NCBI GenBank assembly: GCA_964036045.1
Contig: OZ038381.1
Location: 119,342,343 to 119,406,342 of the forward strand
From: Eutreptiella sp. 'Long Island Sound 2002'
Taxonomy: Eukaryota > Euglenozoa > Euglenophyceae > Eutreptiales > Eutreptiaceae
Length of the DNA stretch: 64,000 bases
Reading direction: 5' to 3'
Shown: piece by piece, positions 14,701-25,699 of the stretch
How the letters are laid out: the number at the start of each line of letters is the position of its first letter
Position numbering within the stretch: the first letter of the stretch is position 1
Notes under the pieces: generated by a model
Told to the model about the DNA's origin: nothing
The model's database searches: none
What the model saw: the letters and a program-made list of their open reading frames with translations, nothing else
Program-made: the position numbers and the translations under genes

Positions 14701-17700
14701 TTGTTGCGTGGCCCCTTGAGTTGGGGTTAGGGACTCGCAATCCACGCTTTGTTGCGTGGCCCCTTGAGTTGAGGTTAGGGACTCGCAATCCACGCTTTGT
14801 TGTGTGGCCCCTTGAGTTGGGGTTAGGGACTCGCAATCCACGCTTTGTTGTGTGGCCTCTTGAGTTGGGGTTAGGGACTCACAATCCACGCTTTGTTGCG
14901 TGGCCGCTTGAGTTGGGGTTAGGGACTCGCAATCCACGCTTTGTTGTGTGGCCCCTTGAGTTGGGGTTAGGGACTCGAAATCCACGCTTTGTTGCGTGGC
15001 CGCTTGAGTTGGGGTTAGGGACTCGCAATCCACGCTTTGTTGCGTTGATCCTTGAAGTGGGGTTAGGGACTCGCAATCCACGCTTTGTTGTGTGGCCGCT
15101 TGAGTTGGCGTTAGGGACTCGCAATCCACGCTTTGTTGCGTGGCCCCTTGAGTTCGGGTTAGGGACTCGCAATCCACGCTTTGTTGCGTGGCCCCTTGAG
15201 TTGGGGTTAGGGACTCGCAATCCACGCTTTGTTGTCTGGCCCCTTGAGTTGGGGTTAGGGACTCGCAATCCACGCTTTGTTGCGTGGCCCCTTGAATTGG
15301 GGTTAGGGACTCGCAATCCACGCTTTGTTGCGTGGCCCCTTGAGTTGGGGTTAGGGACTCGCAATCCAGGCTTTGTTGCGTGCCCCCTTGAGTTGGGGTT
15401 AGGGACTCGCAATCCACGCTTTGTTGCGTGGCCCCTTGAGATGGGGTTAGGGACTCGCAATCCACGCTTTGTTGCATGGCCCCTTGAGTTGGGGTTAGGG
15501 ACTCACAATCTAAACTTTGTTGTGTGGCCCCTTGAGTTGGGGTTAGGGACTCGCAATCCACGCTTTGTTGTGTGGCCTCTTGAGTTGGGGTTAGGGACTC
15601 ACAATCCACGCTTTGTTGTCCGGCCCCTTGAGTTGGGGTTAGGGACTCGCAATCCACGCTTTGTTGCGTGGCCCCTTGAGTTGGGGTTAGGGACTCGCAA
15701 TCCACGCTTTGTTGCGTGGCCCCTTGAGTTGGGGTTAGGGACTCGCAATCCACGCTTTGTTGCGTGGCCCCTTGAGTTGAGGTTAGGGACTCGCAATCCA
15801 CGCTTTGTTGTGTGGCCCCTTGAGTTGGGGTTAGGGACTCACAATCCACGCTTTGTTGTGTGGCCCCTTGAGTTGGGGTTAGGGACTCGCAATCCACGCT
15901 TTGTTGTGTGGCCCCTTGAGTTGGGGTTAGGGACTCGCAATGCACGCTTTGTTGCGTGGCCCCTTGAGTTGGGGTTAGGGACTCGCAATCCACGCTTTGT
16001 TGTGTGGCCCCTTGAGTTGGGGTTAGGGACTCGCAATCCACGCTTTGTTGTGTGGCCCCTTGAGTTGGGGTTAGGGACTCGCAATCCAGGCTTTGTTGCG
16101 TGGCCACTTGAGTTGGGGTTAGGGACTCACAATCCACGCTTTGTTGTCCGGCCCCTTGAGTCCGGGTTAGGGACTCGCAATCCACGCTTTGTTGCGTGGC
16201 CCCTTGAGTTGGGGTTAGGGACTCGCAATCCACGCTTTGTTGCGTGGCCCCGTGAGTTGGGGTTAGGGACTCGCAATCCACGCTTTGTTGTGTGGCCCCT
16301 TGAGTTGGGATTAGCGACTCGCAATCCACGCTTTGTTGCGTTGATCCTTGAAGTGGGGTTAGGGACTCGCAATCCATGCTTTGTTGCGTGGCCCCTTGAG
16401 TTGAGGTTAGGGACTCGCAATCCACGCTTTGTTGTGTGGCCCCTTGAGTTGGGGTTAGGGACTCGCAATCCACGCTTTGTTGCGTGGCCCCTTGAATTGG
16501 GGTTAGGGACTCGCAATCCACGCTTTGTTGCGTGGCCCCTTGAGTTGGGGTTAGGGACTCGCAATCCAGGCTGTGTTGCGTGCCCCCTTGAGTTGGGGTT
16601 AGGGACTCGCAATCCACGCTTTGTTGCGTGGCCCCTTGAGTTGGGGTTAGGGACTCGCAATCCACGCTTTGTTGCGTTGATCCTTGAAGTGGGGTTAGGG
16701 ACTCGCAATCCACGCTTTGTTGCGTGGCCCCTTGAGTTGAGGTTAGGGACTCGCAATCCACGCTTTGTTGTGTGGCCCCTTGAGTTGGGGTTAGGGACTC
16801 GCAATCCACGCTTTGTTGCGTGGCCCCTTGACTTGGGGTTAGGGACTCACAATCGACACTTTGTTGCGTGGCCCCTTGAGTTGGGGTTAGGGATTCGCAA
16901 TCCACGCTTTGTTGCGTTGATCCTTGAGTTGGGGTTAGGGACTCGCAATCCACGCTTTGTTGTGTGGCCCCTTGAGTTGGGGTTAGGGACTCGCAATCCA
17001 CGCTTTGTTGTGTGGCCCCTTGAGTTGGGGTTAGGGACTCGCAATCCACGCTTTGTTGTGTGGCCCCTTGAGTTGGGGTTAGGGACTCACAATCCACGCT
17101 TTGTTGTGTGGCCCCTTGAGTTGGGGTTAGGGACTCACAATCCACGCTTTGTTGTGTGGCCCCTTGAGTTGGGGTTAGGGACTCGCAATGCACGCTTTGT
17201 TGCGTGGCCCCTTGAGTTGGGGTTAGGGACTCGCAATCCACGCTTTGTTGTGTGGCCCCTTGAGTTGGGGTTAGGGACTCGCAATCCACGCTTTGTTGTG
17301 TGGCCCCTTGAGTTGGGGTTAGGGACTCGCAATCCACGCTTTGTTGCGTGGCCGCTTGAGTTGGGGTTAGGGACTCGCAATCCACGCTTTGTTGCGTTGA
17401 TCCTTGAAGTGGGGTTAGGGACTCGCAATCCACGCTTTGTTGTGTGGCCGCTTGAGTTGGCGTTAGGGACTCGCAATCCACGCTTTGTTGCGTGGCCCCT
17501 TGAGTTCGGGTTAGGGACTCGCAATCCACGCTTTGTTGCGTGGCCCCTTGAGTTGGGGTTAGGGACTCGCAATCCACGCTTTGTTGTCTGGCCCCTTGAG
17601 TTGGGGTTAGGGACTCGCAATCCACGCTTTGTTGCGTGGCCCCTTGAATTGGGGTTAGGGACTCGCAATCCACGCTTTGTTGTGTGGCCCCTTGAGTTGG

Positions 17701-20700
17701 GGTTAGGGACTCGCAATCCAGGCTTTGTTGCGTGCCCCCTTGAGTTGGGGTTAGGGACTCGCAATCCACGCTTTGTTGCGTGGCCCCTTGAGTTGGGGTT
17801 AGGGACTCGCAATCCACGCTTTGTTGCATGGCCCCTTGAGTTGGGGTTAGGGACTCACAATCTAAACTTTGTTGTGTGGCCCCTTGAGTTGGGGTTAGGG
17901 ACTCGCAATCCACGCTTTGTTGTGTGGCCTCTTGAGTTGGGGTTAGGGACTCACAATCCACGCTTTGTTGTCCGGCCCCTTGAGTTGGGGTTAGGGACTC
18001 GCAATCCACGCTTTGTTGCGTGGCCCCTTGAGTTGGGGTTAGGGACTCGCAATCCACGCTTTGTTGCGTGGCCCCTTGAGTTGGGGTTAGGGACTCGCAA
18101 TCCACGCTTTGTTGCGTGGCCCCTTGAGTTGAGGTTAGGGACTCGCAATCCACGCTTTGTTGTGTGGCCCCTTGAGTTGGGGTTAGGGACTCGCAATCCA
18201 CGCTTTGTTGTGTGGCCTCTTGAGTTGGGGTTAGGGACTCACAATCCACGCTTTGTTGCGTGGCCGCTTGAGTTGGGGTTAGGGACTCGCAATCCACGCT
18301 TTGTTGTGTGGCCCCTTGAGTTGGGGTTAGGGACTCGAAATCCACGCTTTGTTGCGTGGCCGCTTGAGTTGGGGTTAGGGACTCGCAATCCACGCTTTGT
18401 TGCGTTGATCCTTGAAGTGGGGTTAGGGACTCGCAATCCACGCTTTGTTGTGTGGCCGCTTGAGTTGGCGTTAGGGACTCGCAATCCACGCTTTGTTGCG
18501 TGGCCCCTTGAGTTGGGGTTAGGGACTCGCAATCCACGCTTTGTTGTCTGGCCCCTTGAGTTGGGGTTAGGGACTCGCAATCCACGCTTTGTTGCGTGGC
18601 CCCTTGAGTTCGGGTTAGGGACTCGCAATCCACGCTTTGTTGCGTGGCCCCTTGAGTTGGGGTTAGGGACTCGCAATCCACGCTTTGTTGTCTGGCCCCT
18701 TGAGTTGGGGTTAGGGACTCGCAATCCAACCTTTGTTGCGTGGCCCCTTGAATTGGGGTTAGGGACTCGCAATCCACGCTTTGTTGCGTGGCCCCTTGAG
18801 TTGGGGTTAGGGACTCGCAATCCACGCTTTGTTGCGTGCCCCCTTGAGTTGGGGTTAGGGACTCGCAATCCACGCTTTGTTGCGTGGCCCCTTGAGATGG
18901 GGTTAGGGACTCGCAATCCACGCTTTGTTGCATGGCCCCTTGAGTTGGGGTTAGGGACTCACAATCTAAACTTTGTTGTGTGGCCCCTTGAGTTGGGGTT
19001 AGGGACTCGCAATCCACGCTTTGTTGTGTGGCCTCTTGAGTTGGGGTTAGGGACTCACAATCCACGCTTTGTTGTCCGGCCCCTTGAGTTGGGGTTAGGG
19101 ACTCGCAATCCACGCTTTGTTGCGTGGCCCCTTGAGTTGGGGTTAGGGACTCGCAATCCACGCTTTGTTGCGTGGCCCCTTGAGTTGGGGTTAGGGACTC
19201 GCAATCCACGCTTTGTTGCGTGGCCCCTTGAGTTGAGGTTAGGGACTCGCAATCCACGCTTTGTTGTGTGGCCCCTTGAGTTGGGGTTAGGGACTCACAA
19301 TCCACGCTTTGTTGTGTGGCCCCTTGAGTTGGGGTTAGGGACTCGCAATCCACGCTTTGTTGTGTGGCCCCTTGAGTTGGGGTTAGGGACTCGCAATGCA
19401 CGCTTTGTTGCGTGGCCCCTTGAGTTGGGGTTAGGGACTCGCAATCCACGCTTTGTTGTGTGGCCCCTTGAGTTGGGGTTAGGGACTCGCAATCCACGCT
19501 TTGTTGTGTGGCCCCTTGAGTTGGGGTTAGGGACTCGCAATCCACGCTTTGTTGCGTGGCCACTTGAGTTGGGGTTAGGGACTCACAATCCACGCTTTGT
19601 TGTCCGGCCCCTTGAGTCCGGGTTAGGGACTCGCAATCCACGCTTTGTTGCGTGGCCCCTTGAGTTGGGGTTAGGGACTCGCAATCCACGCTTTGTTGCG
19701 TGGCCCCGTGAGTTGGGGTTAGGGACTCGCAATCCACGCTTTGTTGTGTGGCCCCTTGAGTTGGGATTAGCGACTCGCAATCCACGCTTTGTTGCGTTGA
19801 TCCTTGAAGTGGGGTTAGGGACTCGCAATCCATGCTTTGTTGCGTGGCCCCTTGAGTTGAGGTTAGGGACTCGCAATCCACGCTTTGTTGTGTGGCCCCT
19901 TGAGTTGGGGTTAGGGACTCGCAATCCACGCTTTGTTGCGTGGCCCCTTGACTTGGGGTTAGGGACTCACAATCGACACTTTGTTGCGTGGCCCCTTGAG
20001 TTGGGGTTAGGGACTCGCAATCCACGCTTTGTTGCGTTGATCCTTGAGTTGGGGTTAGGGACTCGCAATCCACACTTTGTTGTGTGGCCCCTTGAGTTGG
20101 GGTTAGGGACTCGCAATCCACGCTTTGTTGTGTGGCCCCTTGAGTTGGGGTTAGGGACTCGCAATCCACGCTTTGTTGTGTGGCCCCTTGAGTTGGGGTT
20201 AGGGACTCACAATCCATGCTTTGTTGTGTGGCCCCTTGAGTTGGGGTTAGGGACTCACAATCCACGCTTTGTTGTGTGGCCCCCTAAGTTGGGGTTAGGG
20301 ACTCGCAATGCACGCTTTGTTGCGTGGCCCCTTGAGTTGGGGTTAGGGACTCGCAATCCACGCTTTGTTGCGTGGCCCCTTGAATTGGGGTTAGGGACTC
20401 GCAATCCACGCTTTGTTGTGTGGCCCCTTGAGTTGGGGTTAGGGACTCGCAATCCACGCTTTGTTGCGTGGCCACTTGAGTTGGGGTTAGGGACTCGCAA
20501 TCCACGCTTTGTTGCGTGGCCGCTTGAGTTGGGGTTAGGGACTCGCAATCCACGCTTTGTTGCGTTGATCCTTGAAGTGGGGTTAGGGACTCGCAATCCA
20601 CGCTTTGTTGTGTGGCCGCTTGAGTTGGCGTTAGGGACTCGCAATCCACGCTTTGTTGCGTGGCCCCTTGACTTCGGGTTAGGGACTCGCAATCCACGCT

Positions 20701-23700
20701 TTGTTGCGTGGCCCCTTGAGTTGGGGTTAGGGACTCGCAATCCACGCTTTGTTGTCTGGCCCCTTGAGTTGGGGTTAGGGACTCGCAATCCACGCTTTGT
20801 TGCGTGGCCCCTTGAGTTGGGGTTAGGGACTCGCAATCCACGCTTTGTTGCGTGGCCCCTTGAGTTGGGGTTAGGGACTCGCAATCCAGGCTTTGTTGCG
20901 TGCCCCCTTGAGTTGGGGTTAGGGACTCGCAATCCACGCTTTGTTGCGTGGCCCCTTGAGTTGGGGTTAGGGACTCGCAATCCACGCTTTGTTGCGTTGA
21001 TCCTTGAAGTGGGGTTAGGGACTCGCAATCCACGCTTTGTTGCGTGGCCCCTTGAGTTGAGGTTAGGGACTCGCAATCCACGCTTTGTTGCGTGGCCCCG
21101 TGAGTTGGGGTTAGGGACTCGCAATCCACGCTTTGTTGTGTGGCCCCTTGAGTTGGGATTAGCGACTCGCAATCCACGCTTTGTTGCGTTGATCCTTGAA
21201 GTGGGGTTAGGGACTCGCAATCCACGCTTTGTTGCGTGGCCCCTTGAGTTGAGGTTAGGGACTCGCAATCCACGCTTTGTTGTGTGGCCCCTTGAGTTGG
21301 GGTTAGGGACTCGCAATCCACGCTTTGTTGCGTGGCCCCTTGACTTGGGGTTAGGGACTCACAATCGACACTTTGTTGCGTGGCCCCTTGAGTTGGGGTT
21401 AGGGACTCGCAATCCACGCTTTGTTGCGTTGATCCTTGAGTTGGGGTTAGGGACTCACAATCCACGCTTTGTTGTGTGGCCCCTTGAGTTGGGGTTAGGG
21501 ACTCGCAATCCACGCTTTGTTGTGTGGCCCCTTGAGTTGGGGTTAGGGACTCGCAATCCACGCTTTGTTGTGTGGCCCCTTGAGTTGGGGTTAGGGACTC
21601 ACAATCCACGCTTTGTTGTGTGGCCCCTTGAGTTGGGGTTAGGGACTCGCAATGCACGCTTTGTTGCGTGGCCCCTTGAGTTGGGGTTAGGGACTCGCAA
21701 TCCACGCTTTGTTGTGTGGCCCCTTGAGTTGGGGTTAGGGACTCGCAATCCACGCTTTGTTGTGTGGCCCCTTGAGTTGGGGTTAGGGACTCGCAATCCA
21801 CGCTTTGTTGCGTGGCCACTTGAGTTGGGGTTAGGGACTCGCAATCCACGCTTTGTTGCGTGGCCGCTTGAGTTGGGGTTAGGGACTCGCAATCCACGCT
21901 TTGTTGCGTTGATCCTTGAAGTGGGGTTAGGGACTCGCAATCCACGCTTTGTTGTGTGGCCGCTTGAGTTGGCGTTAGGGACTCGCAATCCACGCTTTGT
22001 TGCGTGGCCCCTTGAGTTCGGGTTAGGGACTCGCAATCCACGCTTTGTTGCGTGGCCCCTTGAGTTGGGGTTAGGGACTCACAATCCACGCTTTGTTGTC
22101 TGGCCCCTTGAGTTGGGGTTAGGGACTCGCAATCCACGCTTTGTTGCGTGGCCCCTTGAGTTGGGGTTAGGGACTCGCAATCCACGCTTTGTTGCGTGGC
22201 CCCTTGAGTTGGGGTTAGGGACTCGCAATCCAGGCTTTGTTGCGTGCCCCCTTGAGTTGGGGTTAGGGACTCGCAATCCACGCTTTGTTGCGTGGCCCCT
22301 TGAGTTGGGGTTAGGGACTCGCAATCCACGCTTTGTTGCGTTGATCCTTGAAGTGGGGTTAGGGACTCGCAATCCACGCTTTGTTGCGTGGCCCCTTGAG
22401 TTGAGGTTAGGGACTCGCAATCCACGCTTTGTTGTGTGGCCCCTTGAGTTGGGGTTAGGGACTCGCAATCCACGCTTTGTTGCGTGGCCCCTTGACTTGG
22501 GGTTAGGGACTCACAATCGACACTTTGTTGCGTGGCCCCTTGAGTTGGGGTTAGGGACTCGCAATCCACGCTTTGTTGCGTTGATCCTTGAGTTGGGGTT
22601 AGGGACTCGCAATACACGCTTTGTTGTGTGGCCCCTTGAGTTGGGGTTAGGGACTCGCAATCCACGCTTTGTTGTGTGGCCCCTTGAGTTGGGGTTAGGG
22701 ACTCGCAATCCACGCTTTGTTGTGTGGCCCCTTGAGTTGGGGTTAGGGACTCACAATCCACGCTTTGTTGTGTGGCCCCTTGAGTTGGGGTTAGGGACTC
22801 ACAATCCACGCTTTGTTGTGTGGCCCCTTGAGTTGGGGTTAGGGACTCGCAATGCACGCTTTGTTGCGTGGCCCCTTGAGTTGGGGTTAGGGACTCGCAA
22901 TCCACGCTTTGTTGTGTGGCCCCTTGAGTTGGGGTTAGGGACTCGCAATCCACGCTTTGTTGTGTGGCCCCTTGAGTTGGGGTTAGGGACTCGCAATCCA
23001 CGCTTTGTTGCGTGGCCACTTGAGTTGGGGTTAGGGACTCGCAATCCACGCTTTGTTGCGTGGCCGCTTGAGTTGGGGTTAGGGACTCGCAATCCACGCT
23101 TTGTGGCGTTGATCCTTGAAGTGGGGTTAGGGACTCGCAATCCACGCTTTGTTGTGTGGCCGCTTGAGTTGGCGTTAGGGACTCGCAATCCACGCTTTGT
23201 TGCGTGGCCCCTTGAGTTCGGGTTAGGGACTCGCAATCCACGCTTTGTTGCGTGGCCCCTTGAGTTGGGGTTAGGGACTCGCAATCCACGCTTTGTTGTC
23301 TGGCCCCTTGAGTTGGGGTTAGGGACTCGCAATCCACGCTTTGTTGCGTGGCCCCTTGAATTGGGGTTAGGGACTCGCAATCCACGCTTTGTTGCGTGGC
23401 CCCTTGAGTTGGGGTTAGGGACTCGCAATCCAGGCTTTGTTGCGTGCCCCCTTGAGTTGGGGTTAGGGACTCGCAATCCACGCTTTGTTGCGTGGCCCCT
23501 TGAGTTGGGGTTAGGGACTCGCAATCCACGCTTTGTTGCATGGCCCCTTGAGTTGGGGTTAGGGACTCACAATCTAAACTTTGTTGTGTGGCCCCTTGAG
23601 TTGGGGTTAGGGACTCGCAATCCACGCTTTGTTGCGTGGCCTCTTGAGTTGGGGTTAGGGACTCACAATCCACGCTTTGTTGTCCGGCCCCTTGAGTTGG

Positions 23701-24650
23701 GGTTAGGGACTCGCAATCCACGCTTTGTTGCGTGGCCCCTTGAGTTGGGGTTAGGGACTCGCAATCCACGCTTTGTTGCGTGGCCCCTTGAGTTGGGGTT
23801 AGGGACTCGCAATCCACGCTTTGTTGTGTGGCCCCTTGAGTTGGGGTTAGGGACTCGCAATCCACGCTTTGTTGCGTGGCCCCTTGAGTTGAGGTTAGGG
23901 ACTCGCAATCCACGCTTTGTTGTGTGGCCCCTTGAGTTGGGGTTAGGGACTCGCAATCCACGCTTTGTTGCGTGGCCCCTTGACTTGGGGTTAGGGACTC
24001 ACAATCGACACTTTGTTGCGTGGCCCCTTGAGTTGGGGTTAGGGACTCGCAATCCACGCTTTTTTGCGTGGCCCCTTGAGTTGGGGTTAGGGACTCGCAA
24101 TCCACGCTTTGTTGTGTGGCCCCTTGAGTTGGGGTTAGGGACTCGCAATCCACGCTTTGTTGTGTGGCCCCTTGAGTTGGGGTTAGGGACTCGCAATCCA
24201 CGCTTTGTTGTGTGGCCCCTTGAGTTGGGGTTAGGGACTCACAATCCACGCTTTGTTGTGTGGCCCCTTGAGTTGGGGTTAGGGACTCGCAATCCACGCT
24301 TTGTTGCGTGGCCCCTTGAGTTGGGGTTAGGGACTCGCAATCCACGCTTTGTTGCGTGGCCCCTTGAGTTGGGGTTAGGGACTCGCAATACACGCTTTGT
24401 TGTCCGGCCCCTTGAGTTGGGGTTAGGGACTCGCAATCCACGCTTTGTTGTGTGGCCCCTTGAGTTGGGGTTAGGGACTCGCAATCCACGCTTTGTTGCG
24501 TGGCCACTTGAGTTGGGGTTAGGGACTCGCAATCCACGCTTTGTTGCGTGGCCGCTTGAGTTGGGATTAGCGACTCGCAATCCACGCTTTGTTGCGTTGA
24601 TCCTTGAAGTGGGGTTAGGGACTCGCAATCCACGCTTTGTTGTGTGGCTG
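11745..24650 (+). repeat. Indel-free higher-order block of about 269 monomers
   Basis: Over about 12.9 kb every monomer keeps a length that preserves the 48-bp register. The rare variant CACAATCGACACTTTGTTGC places its GACACT at 12391, 13495, 16855, 19975, 21367, 22519 and 24007. The spacings are 1,104, 3,360, 3,120, 1,392, 1,152 and 1,488 bp, all exact multiples of 48 (23, 70, 65, 29, 24 and 31 monomers). The register ends at about 24650 where one base is lost in GTGTGGCTGTTGAG. The uninterrupted register yields a 4,306-codon open frame (reading GLGTRNPRFVAWPLEL per unit). That frame opens at a TTG rather than an ATG and tolerates CpG decay at amino-acid-changing sites, so I do not call it a gene. 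Confidence 0.85.
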
Positions 24651-25699
24651 TTGAGTTGGCGTTAGGGACTCGCAATCCACGCTTTGTTGCGTGGCCCCTT
24701 GAGTTCGGGTTAGGGACTCGCAATCCACGCTTTGTTGCGTGGCCCCTTGAGTTGGGGTTAGGGACTCGCAATCCACGCTTTGTTGTCTGGCCCCTTGAGT
24801 TGGGGTTAGGGACTCGCAATCCACGCTTTGTTGCGTGGCCCCTTGAATTGGGGTTAGGGACTCGCAATCCACGCTTTGTTGCGTGGCCCCTTGAGTTGGG
24901 GTTAGGGACTCGCAATCCAGGCTTTGTTGCGTGCCCCCTTGAGTTGGGGTTAGGGACTCGCAATCCACGCTTTGTTGCGTGGCCCCTTGAGTTGGGGTTA
25001 GGGACTCGCAATCCACGGTTTGTTGTGTGGCCCCTTGAGTTGGGGTTAGGGACTCACAATCTAAACTTTGTTGTCTGGCCCCTTGAGTTGGGGTTAGGGA
25101 CTCGCAATCCACGCTTTGTTGTGTGGCCCCTTGAGTTGGGGTTAGGGACTCGCAATCCACGCTTTGTTGCGTGGCCCCTTGAGTTGGGGTTAGGGACTCG
25201 CAATCCACGCTTTGTTGTGCGGCGCCTTGAGTTGGGGTTAGGGACTCGCAATCCACGCTTTGTTGTGTGACCCCTTGAGTTGGGGTTAGGGACTGGCAAA
25301 GCACGCTTTGTTGCGTGGCCCCTTGAGTTGGGGTTAGGGACTCGCAATCCACGCTTTGTTGTGTGGCCGCTTGAGTTGGGGTTAGGGACTCGCAATCCAC
25401 GCTTTGTTGTGTGGCCCCTTGAGTTGGGGTTAGGGACTCGCAATCCACGCTTTGTTGTGTGGCCCCTTGAGTTGGGGTTAGGGACTCGCAATGCACGCTT
25501 TGTTGCGTGGCCGCTTGAGTTGGGGTTAGGGACTCGCAATCCACGCTTTGTTGCGTGGCCCCTTGAGTTGGGGTTAGGGACTCGCAATCCACGCTTTGTT
25601 GTGTGGCCCCTTGAGTTGGGGTTAGGGACTCGCAATCCACGCTTTGTTGCGTGGCCCCTTGAGTTGGGGTTAGGGACTCGCAATCCACGCTTTGTTGTG

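Noticed and set aside
12274-20265. 2,663-codon minus-strand frame of VDCESLTPTQGATQQS repeats
   Set aside because: It has the same length artefact in the complementary strand, with no flanking start, splice or regulatory context.
11745-24665. Giant 16-residue-repeat protein gene on the + strand
   Set aside because: The frame opens at TTG and hardly contains ATG. Three frames are open at once, amino-acid-changing CpG decay is common, and adjacent blocks carry frequent frame-shifting deletions.
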